Positions 8,732-16,534 of a DNA stretch of 64,000 nt are shown here, in pieces (within the stretch, counting starts at the first letter, position 1; each line of letters starts with the position of its first letter). The notes beneath the pieces are model-generated. The model did no database searches, had not been told where the DNA came from, and saw only the letters and a list, made by a program, of their open reading frames with translations. Position numbers and translations under genes: made by a program. Location: assembly GCA_052144935.1 (NCBI GenBank), contig JBKQPR010000108.1, forward strand, positions 1-64,000, written 5' to 3'. The DNA is from JOPF133 sp052144935 (GTDB taxonomy: Bacteria; Acidobacteriota; Terriglobia; Bryobacterales; Bryobacteraceae).

Positions 8732-10024
8732 ATGAGCAATGTGGAAATCGGAGCGGGCGGCCGGCTGAGCTTGGCCCAACGCCTCGCCCAAGGCAGAATT
8801 CCCGCTGGCGGCGCTCTGCGCTATGCCTCACTGCTGGCGGAGTCGCTGCGCAGGGCTCATGACGAGGGCCGCGTCCATGGTTTCCTCACGCCGTCCGTGG
8901 TGTGGCTGAACGGCCCTGCGGTGGAACTGGCGCCGCCGCCGGCGGGACCGCGCACACTGACGCCTTACACCGCTCCGGAGCTGCTGTTGGGCAAGCCGGC
9001 CGATAGCCGTGGCGACATCTTCTCATTCGGCGCCATCCTTTATGAAATGCTGACCGGCAGGCGGGCCTTTGCCGGCGACACCCAGGCGGCCTTGGCCAAT
9101 GCGCTGAAGAGCGGCCAACCGGCCTCGACCGGCAGTCCCGCGGCAGACAAGCTGCTGACCGGCTGCCTGGCCAAGGATCCGGCCGGCCGGTGGCAGCAGA
9201 TCCAAAAGGTGATCTTGGAGTTGAAGTTGCTGGCGGTGGCCGCGCGCAGGGCAGAAGGCGCCCGACGCCCGCCAGTGCGTGCCGCAGCCCCGCCTCTCGC
9301 CGAGTCCACCGCCCCGATTTTCCAGCCGCCGGCCGAGGAGCACGCTGCCCCCCCCTTGTTCCAAGCTCCCGCAGCGCCCTGTTTTGCGCCGCCCGAGCCC
9401 GAACCGGCGGCTTCGGTCTTCCAGGCACCCCCGGCACAACCGCTGTTCCAGGCGCCGCTCCCGCCTCCACCCGATTTCTCGGCCATCCGCGGCGAGATGC
9501 AGCAGTCCGAAAGCCGTTTGGCCACGCGCCTGCAATTGGGCGAAAAGGCTATGGCCGTGCTGAACCGCGCGGTAGTCGACGCCCTGACCGGGCTGCGCAG
9601 CCAGATCTCCACGCTCACGGCTCAGATGGCCGCTATGCAGGACCGCGCCAACCTCGGATTGCAGGGCGGCGGCGATGCGGCGGTTTCGGAAGCCGCCTTG
9701 GCCCGCATTGAGCAGACTCTGCAGGCTTTCGGCACGCGCATGGAAGTTATCGAGAAGGGCATCGGGGTGCTCCAGGATCGCGTGGCGCGAACTGAACTCG
9801 AGGCTGAGGCCGCCAAGCAGCAAGTTGGCGTGCTGCAGAGCAGCATCGCGGAGGATTTGGTGGCCTTCAAGCAGAGCTTGCAGAAGCAGGAAAGGGCCGT
9901 CGATTCGGCCCGCACCGCCATGGCCCAGACCGACGATTTGGTCGAGCGCCTGGTGGAAGCGCTGGAGGCCTTGCAAGCTACCGTACTACAACGTTCCGAG
10001 GAGTGGACGGCCAGCGTAAATTAG
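8732..10024 (+). CDS. Protein-kinase-like protein lacking the N-lobe, with coiled coil
   Basis: 430 residues from the ATG at 8732. Residues 28-160 resemble the C-lobe of a Ser/Thr kinase: AESLRRAHDEGRVHGFLTPS at the catalytic-loop position, then YTAPELLLG (APE motif), DIFSFGAILYEMLTGRRAF, and CLAKDPAGRWQ. The glycine loop and VAIK lysine are absent, HRDLKPxN is replaced by VHGFLTPSV, and no DFG is seen, so catalysis is unlikely. A proline/alanine-rich linker and a long coiled coil (about 260-430) follow. It is probably a scaffold or sensor. The frame is open 279 nt further upstream, but that part looks non-coding. Confidence 0.7.
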   Translation: MSNVEIGAGGRLSLAQRLAQGRIPAGGALRYASLLAESLRRAHDEGRVHGFLTPSVVWLNGPAVELAPPPAGPRTLTPYTAPELLLGKPADSRGDIFSFGAILYEMLTGRRAFAGDTQAALANALKSGQPASTGSPAADKLLTGCLAKDPAGRWQQIQKVILELKLLAVAARRAEGARRPPVRAAAPPLAESTAPIFQPPAEEHAAPPLFQAPAAPCFAPPEPEPAASVFQAPPAQPLFQAPLPPPPDFSAIRGEMQQSESRLATRLQLGEKAMAVLNRAVVDALTGLRSQISTLTAQMAAMQDRANLGLQGGGDAAVSEAALARIEQTLQAFGTRMEVIEKGIGVLQDRVARTELEAEAAKQQVGVLQSSIAEDLVAFKQSLQKQERAVDSARTAMAQTDDLVERLVEALEALQATVLQRSEEWTASVN

Positions 10025-10085
10025 GCCGGTACCGGGGGTAACTGGTCCAACTACGGCCCTGCGATCCGCGGTCGCCACAAATCGC

Positions 10086-10586
10086 ATGCAGAAGTTGTCT
10101 ACGGAACTGCGCCTGCTCAGCGTCCAGGCGGGCCAAGTCCAGGCGGGCCAACGGGAGGCGGCGGGATCCCCGCGACGCCCACACAGCCTGCGGCGCGCTG
10201 GGAAGCGATCGAGGCGGCGCCTGAATGGCCCGCCGAGTTGGACGAACCAGGCACCGAAGCCGACGCCGGCGACCAAGGCCGTCCGGCCCCCCGAATCCAA
10301 ATCCAGCCCCCAGACCGACGCTCGGGAGGAAGACCTGCTGGCGGACGGCCAATGCCCCCGCTGCCATTGTTCCAAGGTGCGTGTTTCCCGAAGTTCGACC
10401 GCTGACCGCGCGGAGGACTGTCCCAGAGAGCCGCCCGATCCAAGGGGCACCCCGGCGGGCCTAAGCGGTACCCTGGCGGTCCAAAGGGGCACCCCTCCCG
10501 CGCCACAGGAGACAGAGACACAATTTCGCTTGCGGGTTCCCCATCGATGCGCCATATTGGAATGGACGCCGGTAAAAGCCGTGTAG
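10086..10586 (+). pseudogene. Possible decayed zinc-ribbon gene
   Basis: The gap after the kinase-like gene shows protein-like sequence split across frames. One frame reads AARWEAIEAAPEWPAELDEP; the next contains DGQCPRCHCSKVRVSRSS, a single C-x2-C-x-C knuckle typical of one half of a zinc ribbon. The second half is not present in either frame. It is best read as a frameshifted remnant, or as chance. Confidence 0.3.
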
Positions 10587-10659
10587 AGCGCACCATCAGG
10601 ACCACATCCAATGCCACCGGGGTGAGGCGCTCGGGTTGCGCCGTGGACGGGGCGTTAGG

Positions 10660-11904
10660 ATGGGTGAGACTTACCTATACTTCACGGAATTGTTGTCCAT
10701 GCCGGTCTTGGACCTAAAGGGCCGCCGCATCGGCCGGGTCAAAGACGCAGCCTTGGTGCCTCTGGTCAATGCCTCGCGCATCGACCGGCTGCTGATGGGC
10801 GGCGGCGACGCCTGGCTCACCATCCGCTACGATCAGATCCGCTCCATTCAGCTTACTCAGGGAATCTTCCTGGCCGAGGAACAGCTCGTCCCTTATCACG
10901 ACGACGAATACATGCTACGCATCGCTCGCGATTTGCTGGATCAGCAGATCATCGACGTCACCGGGCGCAAAGTCGTGCGGGTCAACGACGTCACCATGGA
11001 GTGCCAAAACGACGGGACCCGCGACATCCTCACCGTACGGGAAGTGGATATTGGCCTGCGGAGCGTTCTTCGGCGGCTGATGCAGGGGGTCCTGCCGCGG
11101 CGCGTCATCCGCCGGCTGCAGGCGGCTATCCCGCCCAATTCCATCCGCTGGGAATTCGCCAACGTGGTGGAGCCCGACCCGTTGCGGCGGCTGCGGCTCA
11201 ACATTTCCTACAGCAAGCTCGAGGAAATGCATCCCGCCGACCTGGCGGACATCGTCGAAGACCTGAGCCCCGCCGAGCGCGAGGCGATTTTCGAAACCAT
11301 CGACAGCGAAGTGGCCGCCGAAGCGCTCACCGAGGTGGAGCCCAAAATGCAGATCAGCATTCTGGAATCTCTAGAGCCGGAGAAGGCCGCCGATATCGTC
11401 GAGGAAATGTCCCCCGACGAAGCCGCCGATCTGCTCAACGAACTGGAAGCCGAAACCTCCGAAGAGATCCTGGACGAGATGGACTCCGCGCCCAAAACGG
11501 AGGTGCGCGAGTTGCTGGAATTCGCCGAGGACACGGCCGGCGGCCTGATGAACACGGAGTTCGTCTCGCTGCACGACAACGCCTCGGTGACGGACGCGCT
11601 GGCCGCCTTGAAAGGCAACGAGGATCTGCTGGAGTCTCTCAACACGCTCTTCCTGGTGGACGGCGAGGGGCGGCTCACGGCGTCGATCCCGCTGGCGCGG
11701 CTGTTCCTGGCCACAGGCGGCGCCAAACTCAAGGATCTGGCATCCGAAACGCTCATCCAGGTGACCCTGGACGAAAGCCAGGACCGCGTCACCGAGCTGT
11801 TCGACAAGTACAACCTGCTGACTCTGCCGGTGGTGGACGAAGATGGCAAGCTGGCCGGCGTGATCACGGCCGACGACATCATTTCGGTGCTGCGGCAAAG
11901 ATAG
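10660..11904 (+). CDS. MgtE N-terminal / CBS domain protein without membrane domain
   Basis: 414 residues from ATG 10660. The N-terminal half has PRC-barrel-like segments (MPVLDLKGRRIGRVKDA, and IDVTGRKVVRVNDV). An MgtE_N superhelix follows (LEEMHPADLADIVEDLSPAER, LESLEPEKAADIVEEMSPDEA). Two CBS motifs end the protein (DTAGGLMNTEFVSL, LTLPVVDEDGKLAGVITADD). In MgtE channels this cytosolic part senses Mg2+ and gates a five-helix pore; here no pore follows, so it may control a separate transporter. No transporter gene is adjacent. Confidence 0.85.
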   Translation: MGETYLYFTELLSMPVLDLKGRRIGRVKDAALVPLVNASRIDRLLMGGGDAWLTIRYDQIRSIQLTQGIFLAEEQLVPYHDDEYMLRIARDLLDQQIIDVTGRKVVRVNDVTMECQNDGTRDILTVREVDIGLRSVLRRLMQGVLPRRVIRRLQAAIPPNSIRWEFANVVEPDPLRRLRLNISYSKLEEMHPADLADIVEDLSPAEREAIFETIDSEVAAEALTEVEPKMQISILESLEPEKAADIVEEMSPDEAADLLNELEAETSEEILDEMDSAPKTEVRELLEFAEDTAGGLMNTEFVSLHDNASVTDALAALKGNEDLLESLNTLFLVDGEGRLTASIPLARLFLATGGAKLKDLASETLIQVTLDESQDRVTELFDKYNLLTLPVVDEDGKLAGVITADDIISVLRQR

Positions 11905-12243
11905 GAAATGGGCGGACGGCGTTTCCCTTAGCACTTGGCGGTGTTGTATCGAGCGGTGGGTCAGTTTCCGAGTGGCCGAGCAGCCGGATGGTATCCCGTC
12001 AACTCACCACAAACGAGGCAGGTCTTTCGGAAATTTCTGGGCTGCGCCACCGACGTTATTTGCCCACTGGGGCGCGAGGCCGCAGCTCGTCGAAGAAGTT
12101 CAGCAGAAACGTCAGATGCGTCGGGGCCTCTGGCCGTTCGCATCGTCCGCAACCAACGCCGCCAGGCGCTTGCCGAGCATTTTCCCATCGAGAAATGATC
12201 GTGAAAACGGATGGAATGGGGCGGTCCGCCGGCGTTCCTTTCT
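11905..12243. other. Intergenic region, no gene seen
   Basis: No convincing gene or repeat was found between the MgtE-like gene and the transposase remnant. The long open frame crossing the region (11001-13553) is a shadow of the MgtE-like gene joined to the NmrA-like gene. Confidence 0.4.
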
Positions 12244-12372
12244 GTGAGCTACGACTGGCTGCGCAACCCAGCCACGCTGGACCCCAAAGACCGGCGGGCA
12301 TTTGCCGCGTTACGCCGCAGGGAACTGAAGACGGCCCGTGCCTGGGCTTTGAAGGAGACGATCAACGTTTAA
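12244..12372 (+). pseudogene. ISL3-type transposase fragment
   Basis: 43 codons reading YDWLRNPATLDPKDRRAF, then LRRRELKTARAWALKE, ending at a stop. This matches the ISL3-family transposase segment with the pattern (Y/R)xxLLKNPENL...L..L...N.xLARAYxLKE. The upstream catalytic region and inverted repeats are not visible, so only a short remnant is left. Confidence 0.5.
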
Positions 12373-12695
12373 GGTTTGCCCGGTTCAAAGGTTCAAGGTT
12401 TGCTCGATTGGGGGAGAGCGGGCCGCAAAGCGGGGGCGTTGATAATGCGGGATCTCTGTCCGGATTCAGACCTCAGGGCCGGGCTGGTTTCTTCGGTGGC
12501 TGCTTGCTCGAACGGGTCCCGCGCCGGTCTGAGGCTTGTCCACGGGTTCGGTGTTTCGCGGCCGCTGACCGAGTATTGGCGTGGATATTCAGGATCCCTG
12601 CAAGATGCAGCGAGTCGTGGGGCGGACCACCTGTCAACATAGCACCGACCGTCCCTTTGATTTTCAATCGGACCTCCTCCGGTAAGATGTCTTGC
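12373..12695. other. Intergenic region, no gene seen
   Basis: About 320 nt without a supported gene, partly direct-repeat-like (GGTTTGCCCGGTTCAAAGG next to GGTTCAAGGTTTGC). Confidence 0.4.
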
Positions 12696-13553
12696 ATGAA
12701 TCGTATCCTTATCATTGGAGCTACCGGCAGGGTCGGCCGCCAGGTTCTCTCTCAATTGCCGGCCACGGGCGTGCGAGTCCGCGCTCTCGCCCGCAACCCG
12801 CACACGGCTGATTTGCCGCCACACGTTGATGTGGTACGCGGAGATCTCACTCTTCCCGAGACCCTTGATGGATGCCTGGATGGCATCGAGGCGGTGTTCC
12901 TGGTGTGGACCGCCCCGCCGGCCGCGGTTGCTCCCGCTTTGGAGCGGATCGCGGAGCACGCACGGCGCATCGTATTCCTCTCAGCTCCGCTCAAAACGGC
13001 ACACCCCTTGTTCCAGCAGCCCAATCCGGTCCGAGCGCTGGGCGCGCAAATCGAGCGGCTGATCGAGACCTCAGGGCTCCAGTGGACGTTCCTGCGGCCC
13101 GGAATGTTCGCCGCGAATGCCCTGTCCTGGTGGGCGCCGCAGATCCGCGCCGGCGGCGATGCCGTGCGCTGGCCCCATGTCGCTGCTCCTACAGCTCCGA
13201 TCCACGAGCGTGACATCGCCGCGGTCGGGGTCCGCGCCTTGTGTGAGGATGGACACGCCGGAGCGGAATATGTTCTGACCGGGCCTCAATCCCTGAGCCA
13301 GTTCGAGCAGATGTCGACAATCGGTGGTGTGATCGGCCGCTCGCTGCGCCTTGAAGAGATCTCGCCAGATGAGGCGAGATCCGAGTTGCTCGCTCTCATG
13401 CCCGCTTTTGTCGTGAATATGCTGCTCGACGCCTGGGCTGCGGCAATCGGTCAACCTGCGCACGTGACATCCACGGTCGCAGAGATCACCGGAGCGCCGG
13501 CGCGAACGTTCCGCGACTGGGCGACCGATCACGCCGCGGAGTTTCGGGCGTGA
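12696..13553 (+). CDS. NmrA-like NAD(P)-binding protein
   Basis: 285 residues. The Rossmann signature is at the start (ILIIGATGRVGRQVLSQL), followed by VDVVRGDLTLPETL and the downstream motif FLRPGMFAANAL. It belongs to the atypical short-chain dehydrogenase group with NmrA and NAD(P)H azoreductase-like members; it binds a nicotinamide cofactor, and substrate is unknown. No catalytic YxxxK is obvious, in keeping with regulatory members. A start 9 nt upstream (12687) is equally possible. It appears to be a single-gene unit. Confidence 0.85.
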   Translation: MNRILIIGATGRVGRQVLSQLPATGVRVRALARNPHTADLPPHVDVVRGDLTLPETLDGCLDGIEAVFLVWTAPPAAVAPALERIAEHARRIVFLSAPLKTAHPLFQQPNPVRALGAQIERLIETSGLQWTFLRPGMFAANALSWWAPQIRAGGDAVRWPHVAAPTAPIHERDIAAVGVRALCEDGHAGAEYVLTGPQSLSQFEQMSTIGGVIGRSLRLEEISPDEARSELLALMPAFVVNMLLDAWAAAIGQPAHVTSTVAEITGAPARTFRDWATDHAAEFRA

Positions 13554-13592
13554 TCTCGAAATCGGCCAGGCCGCACATGGTGCTCCAGGACA

Positions 13593-13797
13593 GCAAAGAA
13601 AGCTCTCAAGATGGCCGATCGGATCATCCGGGAAGCCGGTGGCATCGATCAGACGTGACCGGCCGGCGTGCCTACACTTCGGAAAAACAGACCCCGCGCA
13701 TCAACCTGCGCCATTCCAATTCAGGGTAGTAGTACTTCCAGGTTTGCCACGCATCCTTCTTGCCTTGTGATCGACCGGGGTCTCCGGACCGCGGATC
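13593..13797 (+). repeat. Duplicated gene-tail segment, copy A
   Basis: About 205 nt, roughly 80-85% identical by eye to 16186-16387. It carries only the last 21 codons of the HEPN-like gene (AKKALKMADRIIREAGGIDQ, stop) and, on the minus strand, the tail of the convergent unidentified frame ending VCFSEV. It lies between the NmrA-like and DUF4159 genes. Confidence 0.8.
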
Positions 13798-13849
13798 CCC
13801 CCAAACGGCCAAGCCTTCCCAATTCTGATATCCTCGGAAGCAAAGATCC

Positions 13850-14698
13850 ATGACCCTCCGCAAGTCTCTCTGGTGGACGATGAGCCTGGCGATGCTGGGT
13901 ACGCTTTGCGCGTTCCAGGCGCCCTTCCACGAATACCCCGGCGTGGAGTACCGTCTGGGAGATATTCCCCTGCCGCCGGACTATCAGGAGAAGACCGAGT
14001 GGACTTTCGCGCGGCTGATGTATCCTCAGGCGCCCGGAGGGCGTTACGGGCGAGGCTTCGGTTTCGGTTACCGCAACGGCGGATATTGGACCGAGGGCAA
14101 CTCCATCTGGACGCAGGATTACCCGCGCGCCGACCGCCACTTCGTGCAGGCGCTACGGCGCCTGACGCGCATCCACGTGCGGTCCGTGGAACAGCCCATC
14201 AATCTGGATGATGGGTCGGTCTATGATTGGCCCTGGCTCTACGCCGTGCAGCCGGGCCACTGGCAGTTGACCGACAGCCAGGCGAAGACCCTGCGCGAAT
14301 ACCTGCTGCGCGGCGGATTTTTCATGGCCGACGATTTCTGGGGTCCCGAGGAGTGGGAGGTCTTCATGCGGAGTATGAAGAAGGTCTTCCCGGAGCGCCA
14401 GGCGGTGGAACTGGAAGACAAAGACGCCATCTTCCACACTGTGTACGACCTGGACGAGCGGTACCAGATCGCCAGCGAGGGATCGGTGCAGCGCGGCCGG
14501 AGCTGGAAGTGCGAAGACTGCCCGGCCCGCTGGCGCGGCATTTTCGACGACCGCGGCCGCCTGCTGGTGGCCATGACCTTTCAATCCGACGTAGGCGATT
14601 CCTGGGAATGGGCGGACGCTCCTTACTATCCCGAACACTACGCCGCGCTGGGCATCCGGATTGGCGTAAACTACGTGGTTTACGCGATGACGCACTGA
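13850..14698 (+). CDS. DUF4159 domain secreted protein
   Basis: 282 residues with an N-terminal signal peptide (SLWWTMSLAMLGTLCAFQ). The body matches the DUF4159 family: FARLMYPQ, WTQDYPRADRHFVQAL, then LREYLLRGGFFMADDFWG, and YAALGIRIGVNYVVYAMTH at the end. The domain has a flavodoxin/GATase-like fold; members are often next to membrane proteins of a MoxR system, but none is here. The function is unknown. The DDAH-like gene follows after 14 nt and is probably cotranscribed. Confidence 0.85.
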   Translation: MTLRKSLWWTMSLAMLGTLCAFQAPFHEYPGVEYRLGDIPLPPDYQEKTEWTFARLMYPQAPGGRYGRGFGFGYRNGGYWTEGNSIWTQDYPRADRHFVQALRRLTRIHVRSVEQPINLDDGSVYDWPWLYAVQPGHWQLTDSQAKTLREYLLRGGFFMADDFWGPEEWEVFMRSMKKVFPERQAVELEDKDAIFHTVYDLDERYQIASEGSVQRGRSWKCEDCPARWRGIFDDRGRLLVAMTFQSDVGDSWEWADAPYYPEHYAALGIRIGVNYVVYAMTH

Positions 14699-14712
14699 TC
14701 GCCCGCGAAAAC

Positions 14713-15477
14713 ATGCTGACCGCCATTACCCGCGCCGTGAGCCCGGCGCTCAACCGTTGCGAGCTGACCTTCCTGGAGCGCCAGGAAATCGATATCGCCA
14801 AAGCCATCGCGCAGCACCGGCGCTATCGCGATTGCCTGGTGGAACTGGGCCTGGCGGTGCTCACACTGCCCGCCGAACCCGAACTGCCGGATTCCGTGTT
14901 CGTGGAAGATCCGGCGGTGGTGGTGGATGAAGTGGCGGTGATCCTGCGCATGGGGGCGGAGTCGCGGCGTGGCGAATCGGAGAGCCTGGCGCGGGCGCTC
15001 GAGCCATACCGGCCGCTACGCCGGTTGCGAGAGCCGGCCACTCTGGAAGGCGGTGACGTGGTGCGGGTGGGGCGGCGCATCTTCGTGGGCCTTTCGGGGC
15101 GCACCAACCGGGCGGGCATTCAGCAACTGGCCGGCGAACTGGAGCCGCTGGGGTACACGGTGAGCGCGGTGGAAATGCGCGGCTGCCTGCATCTGAAATC
15201 GGCCTGCTGCTGGCTGGGCGGCGACCTGCTGCTGGCGAACCGCGAGTGGGTGGATACGGCGCCGTTCGCGGGCCTGCGCATCATCGACGTGGCGCCGGGC
15301 GAGCCGGCCGCGGCCGACGTGCTGGCGATTGACGGCACCCTGCTGATCCCGGCGGCCTTTCCGGCCACCGCGGAGCGTCTGGCGCGGCTGAGCCGGCAAG
15401 TGATTGCGCTAGACGTTTCGGAGCTGATGAAGGCCGAGGCAGGGGTGACCTGCATGAGCGTGGTCTTCGCGGCCTAA
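14713..15477 (+). CDS. Dimethylarginine dimethylaminohydrolase-like amidinohydrolase
   Basis: 254 residues from ATG 14713. The guanidine-modifying fold is supported by SVFVEDPAVV (Glu65, Asp66), the catalytic His in CLHLKS (His160), and the nucleophile cysteine near the end in VTCMSVVF (Cys247). These match the Cys-His-Glu/Asp set of DDAH, which converts methylarginines to citrulline and a methylamine. Arginine deiminase is excluded by length. The enzyme is cytoplasmic. It lies directly behind the DUF4159 gene. Confidence 0.85.
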   Translation: MLTAITRAVSPALNRCELTFLERQEIDIAKAIAQHRRYRDCLVELGLAVLTLPAEPELPDSVFVEDPAVVVDEVAVILRMGAESRRGESESLARALEPYRPLRRLREPATLEGGDVVRVGRRIFVGLSGRTNRAGIQQLAGELEPLGYTVSAVEMRGCLHLKSACCWLGGDLLLANREWVDTAPFAGLRIIDVAPGEPAAADVLAIDGTLLIPAAFPATAERLARLSRQVIALDVSELMKAEAGVTCMSVVFAA

Positions 15478-15545
15478 GACTAAGAATGTCCTAAGAAACG
15501 GTCGCAGCCGCGCGAAGCAGTTTTTCGGCTCCTGAAACCGCTACA

Positions 15546-15902
15546 ATGAAAACAATGGCCGATGTAATCGTCTCTCCCGATATCGAGGATCTGTCGAAGC
15601 TCTACGTGCTCCGGCAGCCGGCCGAGGTAGAAGAGTTCCTCCACCGAAACCCCCGCGTGGCCGCGCTTTTGCGGATTGCGAGGCCCGAGATCGATCGTTA
15701 CTTCGGTGCCCATGCGTTGCGCGTCGAACTGACGCTCGACCCCTGTGATCCGTCGAAGGAGTTTCTCTTCGCCATGATTGAATGCGACCTCGATGCCGAC
15801 GATGCCATCGACCGGCTGCAGGAGCTCGAGCGGCGGTGGTGGGCAGATGCCTCCTACGCTGCGCATTTACCCCTCAATATCGATGTCGAATTCGGAGCCT
15901 GA
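15546..15902 (+). CDS. Hypothetical protein, partner of HEPN-like gene
   Basis: 118 residues, not recognised. It is acidic, with FLHRNPRVAALLRIARPEI and a C-terminal VELTLDPCDPSKEFLFAMIECD segment. No nucleotidyltransferase GS...D motif is visible, so it is not an obvious MNT antitoxin. Its 3' end overlaps the next gene by 20 nt, which indicates translational coupling. Small first gene plus HEPN-like second gene suggests a toxin-antitoxin or defence-type pair; this is inference from arrangement. Confidence 0.65.
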   Translation: MKTMADVIVSPDIEDLSKLYVLRQPAEVEEFLHRNPRVAALLRIARPEIDRYFGAHALRVELTLDPCDPSKEFLFAMIECDLDADDAIDRLQELERRWWADASYAAHLPLNIDVEFGA

Positions 15903-16251
15903 CTTCAATCCGAAAGCTTTCCTGGCGCTCGCAAAGAAGCTGCTGGAAACCCTTGACGATCCAGCAGCTCTCCGCACCGTGATCAGCCGCTCTTACTATG
16001 CCGCTTTTCTGTTTACGCGAAGAAGGCTTGGCATGGCGAAGAGGGACCGCCACACGGAAGTCTGGGACGCGCTTGCGTCGCTGGGCGGGGTGAAATGTTG
16101 GATGACGGCGGGCGATGGGCGGAACCTCCTTAGGCAGCGCAATGAAGCGGACTACGGAGAGCGGATCGGTGGTTTGCTTGAGGAGGCAAAGAAAGCTCTC
16201 AAGATGGCCGATCAGATCATCCGAGAAGTCGGTGGCATCAATCAGGGGTAA
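15883..16251 (+). CDS. HEPN-like domain protein
   Basis: 122 residues from ATG 15883. It is all-helical, with SRSYYAAFLFTRRRLG and then RQRNEADYGERIGGLLEEAKKAL, the R-N-x-A-D-Y arrangement seen in HEPN-type proteins. HEPN domains often act as ribonuclease toxins in pairs with an upstream antitoxin. The classic R-x4-6-H motif is not obvious, so activity is uncertain. The 3' end of the gene was duplicated to 13593-13797. Confidence 0.65.
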   Translation: MSNSEPDFNPKAFLALAKKLLETLDDPAALRTVISRSYYAAFLFTRRRLGMAKRDRHTEVWDALASLGGVKCWMTAGDGRNLLRQRNEADYGERIGGLLEEAKKALKMADQIIREVGGINQG

Positions 16252-16387
16252 CCGCCGGCGTGCCTACACCTCGGAAAAGCAGACCTCGCGCACCAAGCCG
16301 CGCCTTGCGAATTCCGGGTAGTAGTACTTCCAGATCCGCCACGCATCCTTCTGCCTTGTGAACAATCGGCTCTCCGGACCGCAGATC
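16186..16387 (+). repeat. Duplicated gene-tail segment, copy B
   Basis: The complete counterpart of 13593-13797. It contains the in-place 3' end of the HEPN-like gene, the intergenic gap and the tail of the convergent minus-strand frame. Confidence 0.8.
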
Positions 16388-16460
16388 ACTTCCTGCAAAG
16401 CTCGTTCGGGAAGGCTACTGTCGCCCCGCCTCTCACAAACCTCTCGATTAGCGTAGATTA
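16264..16460 (-). pseudogene. Conserved tail of an unidentified gene
   Basis: Minus-strand frame reading GPESRLFTRQKDAW, WKYYYPEFARRGL and VREVCFSEV, stop. The last 28 residues are preserved at equal length in the copy at 13672, so this is the C-terminus of a real protein family. The N-terminal side does not look coding and the family is not recognised. Confidence 0.4.
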
Positions 16461-16534
16461 GGGCACAAAACGCTTGTGTTTTGCAGGCCGAAACTGATAC
16501 AACAGGAAACGAACTTTCGGGGAGCGAAGTCCGC

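Noticed and set aside
9986..10555. 189-codon minus-strand frame after the kinase-like gene
   Set aside because: Trp/Arg/Gly-rich shadow without motifs; the opposite strand has the more protein-like sequence.
11001..12695. Long open frame leading into the NmrA-like gene
   Set aside because: The first part is a shadow of the MgtE-like gene and the rest is intergenic; the Rossmann motif starts at 12696.
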